DNA of 64,000 bases from Streptomyces sp. NBC_00663 (GTDB taxonomy: Bacteria > Actinomycetota > Actinomycetes > Streptomycetales > Streptomycetaceae). The stretch spans positions 7,316,001 through 7,380,000 of the forward strand of contig NZ_CP109027.1 in the NCBI RefSeq assembly GCF_036226885.1, read 5' to 3'. Shown one piece after another: positions 37,551 through 45,756 of the stretch (the first letter of the stretch is position 1; every line of letters starts with the position of its first letter). Below the pieces are notes generated by a model that made no database searches, was not told the DNA's origin, and was given only the letters and a program-made list of their open reading frames with translations. Made by a program: the position numbers and the translations under genes.

Positions 37551-38291
37551 ATGCAGACCGACGCGTTACTCGACCGCTTCCTGTCCGGCCTCGCCCCCAT
37601 CGCCCCGATCGCCCTCTGGGCGCACGGATCGCTCGCCGGCGGCGACTACCAGGAGGGCCGCAGCGACCTCGACCTCATCGCCGTCCTGGAAGCCCCGCTC
37701 ACCCCGCGCACCGTCTGGCGGCTGGCGACCCTGCACGCCCGGTTGCGGAACGAGCCGCTCGCCGGCCTTCTGCACTGCACCTATCTGACGCCGGACGCCG
37801 TCGAGGACGCCGGGCGGTCCCATCTGACCTGGGCGCACCAGCAGCTGTTCAGGCGGCCCGTCACCCCGGTGACCCGGCGTGAACTGCACACCTTCGGGCG
37901 GGTGCTGCACGGGAAGGCGCCCGCCGGGCTGCTGCCGCCGGTGCCGGATCGGGAGCTCGACGAGTTCGTCGTACGCGATCAGCGTGACTTCTGGCGGCCC
38001 AAGCTCCGGAAACCGGAACGGTGGCGGCAGGCCCCCTGGGTCGACGTGGGCCTGACGACCTTCGCCCGCGCGACCGCCACCCTGTGCGACGGACGGCTGC
38101 TCTCCAAGCGGGAGGCGCTGGAACTGCTGCCGGAACTCGGCGCACCCGTCGAGGTGGTCGAGGACATCGGACGGCGGCGCTACGAGGACCACCCCGCGCC
38201 GACCACCGAGGAGTGGGCGGCGCGCAGGGGCGAACTGACCCGGAGCTACCTGGGACCGGCGATCGACGAGCTGGTGGCGGCGTACGGCTGA
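37551..38291 (+). CDS. Nucleotidyltransferase-domain protein with TTA codon
   Basis: A 246-aa protein with a minimal nucleotidyltransferase signature, HGSLAGGDYQEGRSDLDLIAVL (GS-x10-DLDL; two catalytic acidic residues), followed by a helical region (FVVRDQRDFWRPKLRKPERW) recalling aminoglycoside/streptomycin adenylyltransferase-like C-terminal domains. It may adenylate a small molecule or be a housekeeping relative; no resistance role is shown. ATG at 37551 with GGATGGGGGA upstream. Codon 6 is TTA (37566-37568), the rare leucine codon that makes Streptomyces genes depend on the bldA tRNA. Its 3' end overlaps the convergent ctaA gene by 46 bp. Confidence 0.8.
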   Translation: MQTDALLDRFLSGLAPIAPIALWAHGSLAGGDYQEGRSDLDLIAVLEAPLTPRTVWRLATLHARLRNEPLAGLLHCTYLTPDAVEDAGRSHLTWAHQQLFRRPVTPVTRRELHTFGRVLHGKAPAGLLPPVPDRELDEFVVRDQRDFWRPKLRKPERWRQAPWVDVGLTTFARATATLCDGRLLSKREALELLPELGAPVEVVEDIGRRRYEDHPAPTTEEWAARRGELTRSYLGPAIDELVAAYG

Positions 38292-39265
38292 TCCGGCAGC
38301 TGGATCTCGACCTCCGGTCGCTCGCGCAGCGCCAGCAGCACCCGCAGGACCGCGATCCACACCAGGCAGGAGCCGAACATGTGCACGCCGACGAGGATCT
38401 CGGGCAGATCGGTGAAGTACTGCACGTAGCCGATCACACCCTGCGAGAGCAGGATCAGGAAGAGGTCGCGGGTGCGGTCGAGCGGGCCCTTGGGGGCGTC
38501 GACGGCCTTGAGGACGAACCACAGGGCGAACGTCAGCGTCACCACGATCCACGCGAGCACGGCGTGCAGCTTGCTGACCGTCTCCCAGTCCAGCGGCATC
38601 CGATCGACCTCGCTGGAGTCGCCCGCGTGCGGGCCCGAGCCGGTCACGACCGTGCCCACCGCGATCAGCAGGACGGACGCGGCGACCAGGAACCACACCA
38701 GCTGCTGCACCGACGCGCCGACCAGCGGACGCGGTGCGTCGTCACCCTCACGGGTGCGCTGCCACATCACCGTGGCGACCGCGATCAGGGCCGTCGACAG
38801 CAGGAAGTGCGCGGCGACCGTGTACGGGTTCAGGCCGACCAGCACGACGATCCCACCGAGGATCGCGTTGCCCATCACGACCCAGAACTGCGCCCAGCCC
38901 AGCCGGGTGAGGCTGCGGCGGTAGGGCTTCTGCGAGCGGGCGGCGATGATGGCCCAGCCGACGGCGGCGCACAGGACGTACGTCAGCATGCGGTTGCCGA
39001 ACTCGATGTAGCCGTGCAGGCCCATCTCGCTGGTGGTGGTCAGCGAGTCCTCGGTGCACTTGGGCCAGGTCGGGCAGCCGAGGCCCGAGCCGGTGAGCCG
39101 CACCGCACCGCCGGTGACCACGATGACCACCGACATGAGGAGCGCGGCGAGGGCCGCCCGCTGCACCGTCCGGGGTTCCGGGGTCCAGCGTGCGGCGATG
39201 AAGGCGAGGGGGTTGCGCGCGGCGGCTGTGGCGTCGGCGCGGGTCATCTTTGGCACGGGGTCCAT
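38246..39265 (-). CDS. ctaA: Heme A synthase (COX15/CtaA)
   Basis: Membrane enzyme converting heme O to heme A for aa3 cytochrome oxidase; about 339 aa, eight helices. Paired heme-ligand histidines appear in LHGYIEFGNRMLTY, VAAHFLLSTALI, KLHAVLAWIVVTL and VGVHMFGSCLVW, and GLGCPTWPKC holds the extracellular cysteine pair typical of CtaA. Start uncertain: ATG 39265 is used, ATG 39247 is possible, and neither has a clear Shine-Dalgarno. The stop lies inside the convergent nucleotidyltransferase gene. Confidence 0.94.
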   Translation of the reverse strand: MDPVPKMTRADATAAARNPLAFIAARWTPEPRTVQRAALAALLMSVVIVVTGGAVRLTGSGLGCPTWPKCTEDSLTTTSEMGLHGYIEFGNRMLTYVLCAAVGWAIIAARSQKPYRRSLTRLGWAQFWVVMGNAILGGIVVLVGLNPYTVAAHFLLSTALIAVATVMWQRTREGDDAPRPLVGASVQQLVWFLVAASVLLIAVGTVVTGSGPHAGDSSEVDRMPLDWETVSKLHAVLAWIVVTLTFALWFVLKAVDAPKGPLDRTRDLFLILLSQGVIGYVQYFTDLPEILVGVHMFGSCLVWIAVLRVLLALRERPEVEIQLPDQPYAATSSSIAGPR

Positions 39266-39334
39266 CGTAGGGGGCCGCTTGTGCACGCTTTCACGAGGGG
39301 GCTGTTCGCGGGATCGGCCGTGGCGGCTGTTCGG

Positions 39335-40105
39335 CTACTCCCAGCGGAAGAACCGGCCGGCGGCGGCGAGCCCGACGACCGCCCACACCGCCAGAATCCC
39401 CAGGTCGCCCCATGGCATCCCGGCCCCGTGCTGGAGCACGTCCCGCAGCCCGTCGGACAGGGCCGAGATGGGCAGCAGCCCCAGCACGTCCTGCGCGCCG
39501 GAGGGGAACTTGTCCATCGGGACGATGACGCCGCCGCCGACCAGGAGCAGCAGGAAGACGAGGTTGGCTGCGGCGAGCGTCGCCTCCGCCTTGAGCGTGC
39601 CGGCCATCAGCAGGCCCAGGCCCGAGAAGGCGGCCGTGCCCAGGATCAGCAGGAGCACGACGGCCAACGGATTGCCTTGCGGGTCCCAGCCCAGCGCGAA
39701 GGCGATCACCGTCAGGAGCAGGATCTGGAGGATCTCCGTCACCAGCACCGACGCCGTCTTCGCCGTCATCAGGCCCCAGCGTGGGAGCGGCGAGGCGGCC
39801 AGCCGCTTCAGGACGCCGTAGCGGCGCTCGAAGCCCGTGGCGATCGCCTGGCCGGTGAAGGCCGTGGACATCACCGCGAGCGCGAGGATGCCGGGGGTGA
39901 GGAAGTCCACCGCCTCGCCCGCGCCCGTGTCGACGATGTCGACCGAACTGAAGAGCACGAGCAGGAGGGTCGGGATCACGACCGTCAGCAGGAGCTGCTC
40001 GCCGTTGCGCAGCAGCATCTTGGTCTCGAGCGCCGCCTGCGCCGCGATCATGCGCCCCATCGGCGCCGCGCCCGGCTTCGGGGTGTAGACACCGGTCGTG
40101 GTCAC
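39335..40105 (-). CDS. ABC-2 type transporter permease
   Basis: Membrane subunit of an exporter, 256 aa with six helices in ABC-2 layout. ALETKMLLRNGEQLLLTVVIPTLLLVLF opens the first helix, TAFTGQAIATGFERRYGVLKRLAASPL is the conserved cytoplasmic segment, and AFSGLGLLMAGTLKAEATLAAANLVFLLLLVGGGVI a late pair. GTG start at 40105 overlaps the ATPase stop (GTGA). Position after ctaA is conserved in actinobacteria, so a link with cytochrome oxidase or heme export has been considered; nothing here proves it. Confidence 0.9.
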   Translation of the reverse strand: MTTTGVYTPKPGAAPMGRMIAAQAALETKMLLRNGEQLLLTVVIPTLLLVLFSSVDIVDTGAGEAVDFLTPGILALAVMSTAFTGQAIATGFERRYGVLKRLAASPLPRWGLMTAKTASVLVTEILQILLLTVIAFALGWDPQGNPLAVVLLLILGTAAFSGLGLLMAGTLKAEATLAAANLVFLLLLVGGGVIVPMDKFPSGAQDVLGLLPISALSDGLRDVLQHGAGMPWGDLGILAVWAVVGLAAAGRFFRWE

Positions 40106-41025
40106 GAGCGCAGCTCCTTGCCGGTCAGCTCCAGAAATACGTCTTCCAGCGTGTGCCGCTCGACCGAGATCTTCTCCGGCATCACGCCGTGCTGCGCGCA
40201 CCAGGAGGTGACGGTGGCGAGCAGTTGCGGGTCCACCTTGCCGCCGACCCGGTACGAGCCCGGCGTCAGCTCGGCGGCCGTGCAGTCCGCCGGGAGCGCC
40301 TTCAGCAGCGAGCCGACGTCCAGGCCCGGACGGCCGGTGAAGCGGAGCGTGTTCTCGGCGCCGCCCTTGCACAGCTCCTCGGGGGAGCCCTGGGCGATGA
40401 CCCGGCCGGCGTCGATGATCGCGACGTCGTCGGCGAGCTGCTCGGCCTCGTCCATGTAGTGCGTGGTGAGGATGACCGAGACGCCGTCCGCGCGCAGATC
40501 ACGGACCAGGTCCCAGGTGGCGCGGCGGGCCTGCGGGTCGAGGCCCGCGGTCGGCTCGTCCAGGAACACCAGCTCCGGGCGGCCCACCACGGCCATGGCC
40601 AGCGCCAGCCGCTGCTGCTGGCCGCCCGAGAGGCGGCGGTACGTCGTCCGGCCGCAACCGCCGAGCCCCAGGCGCTCGATGAGGGCGTCCACGTCCAGGG
40701 GGTGGGCGTGCAGCTTGGCGACATGGCGGAGCATCTCGTCCGCGCGGGCGCCCGAGTAGACGCCGCCGGACTGGAGCATCACGCCGATCCGGGTGTGCAG
40801 GTCGCGTGACTGCCGGACCGGGTCGAGACCCAGGACGCGCACGACGCCGGAGTCCGGCCTGCGGTACCCCTCGCAGGTCTCGACGGTCGTCGTCTTGCCC
40901 GCGCCGTTGGGTCCGAGTACGGCGGTCACGCCCGCCTTGGCCACCAGGTCGAGGCCGTCCACCGCGGTCTTCGTGCCGTACCGCTTCACCAGGGCCTGGA
41001 CCTGGACCACGGGCTCACTTCGCAT
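40102..41025 (-). CDS. ABC-2 type transporter ATP-binding protein
   Basis: ATPase subunit paired with the downstream permease, 307 aa. Walker A GPNGAGKTT, Q-loop in IGVMLQSGGVYSGAR, signature LSGGQQQRLALA, Walker B LVFLDEPTAGLD and the switch His in LTTHYMDEAEQL are all intact. The C-terminal 80 residues (PEELCKGGAENTLRFTG...HTLEDVFLELTGKELR) are the usual DUF4162-like extension of drug/polysaccharide exporters. Coupled to the permease by a 4-nt overlap. Confidence 0.95.
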   Translation of the reverse strand: MRSEPVVQVQALVKRYGTKTAVDGLDLVAKAGVTAVLGPNGAGKTTTVETCEGYRRPDSGVVRVLGLDPVRQSRDLHTRIGVMLQSGGVYSGARADEMLRHVAKLHAHPLDVDALIERLGLGGCGRTTYRRLSGGQQQRLALAMAVVGRPELVFLDEPTAGLDPQARRATWDLVRDLRADGVSVILTTHYMDEAEQLADDVAIIDAGRVIAQGSPEELCKGGAENTLRFTGRPGLDVGSLLKALPADCTAAELTPGSYRVGGKVDPQLLATVTSWCAQHGVMPEKISVERHTLEDVFLELTGKELRS

Positions 41026-41070
41026 GGCTCAAGAGTCTAGGTACGACGGTGGCGGCTCCGGTCGCCGGGT

Positions 41071-41868
41071 TCAGATCTCCTCCGTACGGGGGCGGTGCAG
41101 CGCCAGCCACCGCTGTGCGTACGCCACCGCGTCGGCCACCGGGAACAGCCGTGCGTCGGCGGCGCCCACGGTGCCTCGTACGACGGGACGGTCCCGTTCG
41201 AAGTCGTGGCCGAGCTCGTCGAAACGGTCGGAGGTGATCGACACCTCGGTCACCGTCTCCCAGCCGGCCGGGCCTGGGCGGCCGACCTTCACGCGTGGGG
41301 ACGGGATGCGGTACTCGGCGAGATGGAAGGTGGTGCAGGCGTCGTAGCCGGCGCCGAGGAGGAGCACGCGCGCGTGGAGGGCTTCGAGGCGGGCGAGGGG
41401 GCTGCGCTCGCCGAGCCGGCAGTCGGTGGCGTGTCCGTCGATCACCTCACGCGCGCGGGCGCCGAGCGCGGCGAACGACGTCTGCGGGTGCGCGCTGCGC
41501 AGGGCGCCGGGCCAGGTGCGCACGGTCTCCGGGAGCACGCCGACACCGCGGGAGGGGGTGATCAGGGGGTCGTACGGGGGCATGGAGGTCCGGATCTCGT
41601 CCCACCACTCCACGGGGACGGGCGGGTTCTCCCAGTCGGCCGGGTCCGAGAGGCCTCCGGTCTGGGTGGGGACCACCAGGGTGCCCTTCGGGCCGAGGGC
41701 GTCGAGGAGTCCCTGGACGACGGCTACAGGTCCGCCACAGACCCAGCCGAGCGACTTCAGGGAGGAGTGGACGAGGAGGGTCTCGCCGTCCTGGACACCC
41801 AGTTCGCGCAGCTGTGTGGCCACGGTGCCGCGGGTGACAAGAGGGCCGGTCGGAGGGGGTGTAGGCAT
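41071..41868 (-). CDS. AAC(3)-family aminoglycoside N-acetyltransferase-like protein
   Basis: Acetyl-CoA-dependent acetyltransferase of the Antibiotic_NAT family, 265 aa. LLVHSSLKSLGWVCGG, GTLVVPTQTGGLSDPADW, QTSFAALGARA and VLLLGAGYDACTTFHLAEYR follow AAC(3) enzymes closely, including the active-site histidine region. Streptomyces carry many chromosomal relatives with other or unknown substrates, so resistance is not implied. The ATG at 41868 is chosen by homology; no strong Shine-Dalgarno precedes it. It diverges from sufR, and an iron-box-like sequence lies in the shared spacer. Confidence 0.85.
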   Translation of the reverse strand: MPTPPPTGPLVTRGTVATQLRELGVQDGETLLVHSSLKSLGWVCGGPVAVVQGLLDALGPKGTLVVPTQTGGLSDPADWENPPVPVEWWDEIRTSMPPYDPLITPSRGVGVLPETVRTWPGALRSAHPQTSFAALGARAREVIDGHATDCRLGERSPLARLEALHARVLLLGAGYDACTTFHLAEYRIPSPRVKVGRPGPAGWETVTEVSITSDRFDELGHDFERDRPVVRGTVGAADARLFPVADAVAYAQRWLALHRPRTEEI

Positions 41869-41938
41869 GGTTCTGGAGTGTCCCGGAAGAGACCGGGCGA
41901 TGCCACCGAATTGATCGATCAAAGATCGTTTCCGCAGG

Positions 41939-41957
41939 TCAGGTCAGCCTTACCTAA
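41939..41957. promoter_or_regulatory. Iron-box-like site (DmdR1/IdeR type)
   Basis: On the minus strand this reads TTAGGTAAGGCTGACCTGA, matching the consensus TTAGGTTAGGCTAACCTAA at 16 of 19 positions. It lies 70 bp before the AAC(3)-like start and about 75 bp before sufR, so it could serve either. DmdR1 is the Streptomyces iron repressor of the DtxR family. Confidence 0.7.
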
Positions 41958-42016
41958 GTGATGCACTCCACCGTTGATCGGTCCGGGCGTGGGTTGCCCG
42001 GTCCTGAGGAATTACG

Positions 42017-42030
42017 CAACAATGGCGTTG
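42017..42030. promoter_or_regulatory. SufR operator (CAAC-N6-GTTG) at the sufR start
   Basis: CAAC-AATGGC-GTTG fits exactly the 14-bp palindrome I recall for S. avermitilis SufR. Its last base is the first base of the sufR GTG start. TTGCCC (41994-41999) and AACAAT (42018-42023) with an 18-bp spacer would place transcription start on the GTG, i.e. a leaderless message with the operator over the -10. Confidence 0.8.
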
Positions 42031-42773
42031 TGAAAAACGTCGGCGAGGCTCGGGAGACCCCCACGGGGACCCCTCAGGAGGAGCTCGCGACCGGGGAGCG
42101 GTCCACCCGCAACCGAGTCGCGCGATCCATCCTGGACCACGGGCCGTCGACCGTCGCCGAGCTGGCCGGCCGGCTGGGCCTCACCCAGGCCGCCGTCCGC
42201 AGGCATCTCGACGCGCTGGTCGCCGACGACGTCGTGGAGGCACGCGAGCAGCGGGTTTATGGTGCGCGCACGCGTGGGCGGCCCGCGAAGGTCTTCGCGC
42301 TCACCGACTGCGGTCGCGACGCCTTCGACCAGTCGTACGACAAGCTCGCCGCGGACGCCCTCAACTTCATCCGGGAGCGGTTCGGCGGGGACGAAGCCGT
42401 CGTCGCCTTCGCGCGCGCCAGGATCGCCGAGCAGGCGACCGCCTATCGACGGGCCATCGAGGCCGCCGCCCCCGAGGAGCGCACCGAAGCCCTGGCCAAG
42501 GCCCTGAGCCTGGACGGGTACGCTGCTACGGCGCGCAGCGCACCGGTCGGCGAGCAGCTGTGCCAGCACCACTGCCCCGTCGCCCATGTCGCGGAAAAGT
42601 TCCCGCAGCTCTGCGAGGCGGAGACCGAGATCTTCTCCCAGCTGCTCGGAACGCACGTCCAGCGACTGGCGACCATCGCGCACGGCGACGGCGTCTGCAC
42701 GACGTTCATCCCCAAGATTTCCCACACCACACACAACGCATCTGCAAGCACCGCCGGGAGGAACCCCGCATGA
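42030..42773 (+). CDS. sufR: SufR, Fe-S-sensing repressor of the suf operon
   Basis: DeoR/ArsR-like winged-helix regulator carrying an Fe-S cluster, 247 aa, first gene of the suf operon. The N-terminal HTH is clear (RSILDHGPSTVAELAGRLGLTQAAVRRHLDALVADDVV, wing with RVYGARTRGRPAKVFALT). Cluster-ligand cysteines lie in LCQHHCPVAH...FPQLCEAE (C-x3-C-x12-C). In holo form SufR represses its own operon; cluster loss frees it. No ribosome-binding site fits the GTG, supporting a leaderless start. Overlaps sufB by 4 nt (ATGA). Confidence 0.93.
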   Translation: MKNVGEARETPTGTPQEELATGERSTRNRVARSILDHGPSTVAELAGRLGLTQAAVRRHLDALVADDVVEAREQRVYGARTRGRPAKVFALTDCGRDAFDQSYDKLAADALNFIRERFGGDEAVVAFARARIAEQATAYRRAIEAAAPEERTEALAKALSLDGYAATARSAPVGEQLCQHHCPVAHVAEKFPQLCEAETEIFSQLLGTHVQRLATIAHGDGVCTTFIPKISHTTHNASASTAGRNPA

Positions 42774-44194
42774 CTCTCCCCATCGAGGAGACTGCCCACC
42801 CCGAGCTCGAGGGCCTGGGTAAGTACGAATACGGCTGGGCGGACTCCGACACGGCTGGTGCTTCCGCACGGCGCGGCATCAACGAGGACGTCGTCCGCGA
42901 CATCTCGGCGAAGAAGAACGAGCCGGAGTGGATGACCAAGCTCCGCCTCAAGGGCCTGCGCCTGTTCGACAAGAAGCCCATGCCGAACTGGGGCTCGGAC
43001 CTGTCGGGCATCGACTTCGACAACATCAAGTACTTCGTGCGCTCCACGGAGAAGCAGGCGGAGTCCTGGGAGGACCTGCCCGAGGACATCAAGAACACGT
43101 ACGACAAGCTCGGCATCCCCGAGGCGGAGAAGCAGCGCCTCGTCGCCGGTGTCGCGGCCCAGTACGAGTCCGAGGTCGTCTACCACCAGATCCGTGAGGA
43201 CCTGGAGGAGCAGGGCGTCATCTTCCTCGACACCGACACCGCCCTGAAGGAGCACCCCGAGCTCTTCAAGGAGTACTTCGGCACGGTCATCCCGGTCGGC
43301 GACAACAAGTTCGCGTCGCTGAACACCGCGGTGTGGTCCGGCGGCTCCTTCATCTACGTGCCGAAGGGCGTGCACGTGGAGATCCCGCTCCAGGCCTACT
43401 TCCGTATCAACACGGAGAACATGGGCCAGTTCGAGCGGACGCTGATCATCGTTGACGAGGACGCCTACGTCCACTACGTCGAGGGCTGCACGGCACCGAT
43501 CTACAAGTCGGACTCCCTGCACTCCGCGGTCGTCGAGATCATCGTGAAGAAGGGCGCCCGCTGCCGCTACACGACCATCCAGAACTGGTCGAACAACGTC
43601 TACAACCTGGTCACCAAGCGCGCCGTGGCGTACGAGGGCGCGACCATGGAGTGGATCGACGGCAACATCGGCTCCAAGGTCACCATGAAGTACCCGGCCG
43701 TCTACCTGATGGGCGAGCACGCCAAGGGCGAGACCCTCTCCATCGCCTTCGCGGGCGAGGGCCAGCACCAGGACGCCGGCTCCAAGATGGTCCACATGGC
43801 GCCGAACACCTCCTCCAACATCGTCTCCAAGTCGGTGGCGCGTGGGGGCGGTCGTACGTCCTACCGCGGTCTCGTCGAGATCGGCGAGGGCGCCCACGGC
43901 TCCAAGTCCAACGTGCTGTGCGACGCGCTGCTCGTCGACACCATCTCCCGCTCCGACACGTACCCCTACGTGGACGTCCGCGAGGACGACGTGTCCATGG
44001 GCCACGAGGCGACCGTCTCCAAGGTCTCCGAGGACCAGCTCTTCTACCTGATGAGCCGTGGTCTCTCCGAGTTCGAGGCGATGGCCATGATCGTGCGCGG
44101 CTTCGTCGAGCCCATCGCGAAGGAGCTGCCGATGGAGTACGCGCTGGAACTCAACCGGCTGATCGAGCTCCAGATGGAAGGCGCGGTCGGCTAG
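42770..44194 (+). CDS. sufB: Fe-S cluster assembly protein SufB
   Basis: Scaffold subunit of the SufBCD complex on which Fe-S clusters are assembled; 474 aa. Recognised by GVIFLDTDTALKEHPELFKEYFGTVIP-type segment, NTAVWSGGSFIYVPKGVHVEIPLQAYFRIN, YVEGCTAPIY (conserved cysteine region) and SVARGGGRTSYRGLVEI. The ATG overlaps the sufR stop and has GGGAGGAA upstream. No intein is seen; SufB of some mycobacteria carries one. Confidence 0.98.
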   Translation: MTLPIEETAHPELEGLGKYEYGWADSDTAGASARRGINEDVVRDISAKKNEPEWMTKLRLKGLRLFDKKPMPNWGSDLSGIDFDNIKYFVRSTEKQAESWEDLPEDIKNTYDKLGIPEAEKQRLVAGVAAQYESEVVYHQIREDLEEQGVIFLDTDTALKEHPELFKEYFGTVIPVGDNKFASLNTAVWSGGSFIYVPKGVHVEIPLQAYFRINTENMGQFERTLIIVDEDAYVHYVEGCTAPIYKSDSLHSAVVEIIVKKGARCRYTTIQNWSNNVYNLVTKRAVAYEGATMEWIDGNIGSKVTMKYPAVYLMGEHAKGETLSIAFAGEGQHQDAGSKMVHMAPNTSSNIVSKSVARGGGRTSYRGLVEIGEGAHGSKSNVLCDALLVDTISRSDTYPYVDVREDDVSMGHEATVSKVSEDQLFYLMSRGLSEFEAMAMIVRGFVEPIAKELPMEYALELNRLIELQMEGAVG

Positions 44195-44250
44195 TCAGCG
44201 ACCCGTCTCCGTCAAGTTCACTTACGTAGGAAGAGAGCAGACCGACAGCC

Positions 44251-45432
44251 ATGGCTGAGGCTCAGAACATCCCGGTGGGGTCCACCACCGCCGGCGCGGT
44301 GGCCGTTGCCGCCGAGTCGACCGTCGCCACGCGCATGAGCGCGCCCCCGTCCTTCGACGTGGCGGACTTCCCGGTCCCGCACGGCCGCGAGGAGGAGTGG
44401 CGGTTCACCCCGCTGGAGCGCCTGCGCGGGCTGCACGACGGCACGGCCGTCGCCACCGGCGAGGGTCTGAAGGTCGAGGTGCAGGCCCCCGAGGGCGTCA
44501 CCGTCGAGACCGTCGGCCGCGACGACGCCCGGCTCGGCAAAGCGGGCACCCCGGTGGACCGCATCGCCGCCCAGGCGTACTCGGCCTTCGAGAAGGCCGG
44601 CGTGATCACCGTCCCCAAGGAGACGGTCCTCACCGAGCCGATCCGGATCGCCGTGCACGGCGAGGGCGGCACCGCCTTCGCCCACCAGGTGATCGAGCTG
44701 GGCGCCTTCGCCGAGGCCGTCGTCGTCATCGACCACACCGGTGACGCCGTGCTCGCCGCCAACGTCGACTACCTCCTGGGCGACGGTGCCAAGCTCACCG
44801 TCGTCTCCGTCCAGGACTGGGACGACAAGGCCGTGCACATCGCGCAGCACAACGCGCTCATCGGCCGCGACGCCTCCTTCAAGTCGGTCGTCGTGACCTT
44901 CGGCGGCGACGTCGTACGCCTGCACCCGCGCGTGGCCTACGCCGGCACCGGCGCCGAGGCCGAGCTGTTCGGGCTCTACTTCACGGACGCCGGCCAGCAC
45001 CAGGAGCACCGCCTCCTGGTCGACCACAACATCCCGCACTGCAAGTCCAACGTCGTCTACAAGGGCGCGCTCCAGGGCGACGGCGCCCACGCGGTCTGGA
45101 TCGGCGACGTGCTCATCGAGGCCAAGGCCGAGGGCACGGACACCTACGAGATGAACCGGAACCTGGTCCTCACGGACGGCGCCCGGGTCGACTCGGTGCC
45201 CAACCTGGAGATCGAGACCGGCGAGATCGTCGGCGCCGGACACGCCTCCGCGACCGGCCGTTTCGACGACGAGCAGCTCTTCTACCTGATGGCCCGCGGC
45301 ATCCCGGCCGACGAGGCCCGCCGTCTGGTGGTCCGCGGCTTCTTCGCCGAGCTGGTCCAGCAGATCGGCGTCGACGACATCGAGGCGCGCCTGCTCGAGA
45401 AGATCGAGGCCGAGCTGGAGGCCACGGTCTGA
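44251..45432 (+). CDS. sufD: Fe-S cluster assembly protein SufD
   Basis: SufD, partner of SufB in SufBC2D, needed for iron entry and scaffold stability; 393 aa. Beta-helix core with FPVPHGREEEWRFTPLERL, VVYKGALQGDGAHAVWIGDVLI and a C-terminal LFYLMARGIPADEARRLVVRGFFAEL block shared with SufB. AGGAAGAGAG precedes the ATG. Stop and the Rieske start overlap by one base (TGATG). Confidence 0.97.
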   Translation: MAEAQNIPVGSTTAGAVAVAAESTVATRMSAPPSFDVADFPVPHGREEEWRFTPLERLRGLHDGTAVATGEGLKVEVQAPEGVTVETVGRDDARLGKAGTPVDRIAAQAYSAFEKAGVITVPKETVLTEPIRIAVHGEGGTAFAHQVIELGAFAEAVVVIDHTGDAVLAANVDYLLGDGAKLTVVSVQDWDDKAVHIAQHNALIGRDASFKSVVVTFGGDVVRLHPRVAYAGTGAEAELFGLYFTDAGQHQEHRLLVDHNIPHCKSNVVYKGALQGDGAHAVWIGDVLIEAKAEGTDTYEMNRNLVLTDGARVDSVPNLEIETGEIVGAGHASATGRFDDEQLFYLMARGIPADEARRLVVRGFFAELVQQIGVDDIEARLLEKIEAELEATV

Positions 45433-45749
45433 TGGCCTTCGTACGCGCCTGTGGGCTGAGCGAGCTGGAGGAGGACACCCCCAAGCGGGTGGAACTCGAC
45501 GGCACGCCGGTCTCGGTCGTCCGGACCGAGGGCGAGGTGTTCGCCATCCACGACATCTGCTCCCACGCGAACGTCTCCCTCTCCGAGGGCGAGGTGGAGG
45601 ACTGTCAGATCGAGTGCTGGCTGCACGGCTCCAGCTTCGACCTCCGCACCGGCAAGCCGTCCGGCCTTCCCGCGACGCGCCCCGTCCCCGTATACCCCGT
45701 AAAGATCGAAGGGGACGACGTGCTCGTCTCCCTCAACCAGGAGTCCTGA
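45432..45749 (+). CDS. Rieske-type ferredoxin in the suf operon
   Basis: A 105-aa Rieske [2Fe-2S] protein: CSH at ICSHANVS and CWLH at IECWLHGSSF give the two Cys-His ligand pairs. It resembles ferredoxin subunits of aromatic-ring dioxygenases, but its fixed place between sufD and sufC in actinobacteria points to an electron-supply or cluster-related role in Suf assembly; that role is not established. Confidence 0.95.
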   Translation: MAFVRACGLSELEEDTPKRVELDGTPVSVVRTEGEVFAIHDICSHANVSLSEGEVEDCQIECWLHGSSFDLRTGKPSGLPATRPVPVYPVKIEGDDVLVSLNQES

Positions 45750-45756
45750 GGCACCC

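Noticed and set aside
41071..41868. Aminoglycoside resistance determinant
   Set aside because: AAC(3) fold is clear, but Streptomyces carry such genes widely without resistance; no biosynthetic cluster or mobile element here.
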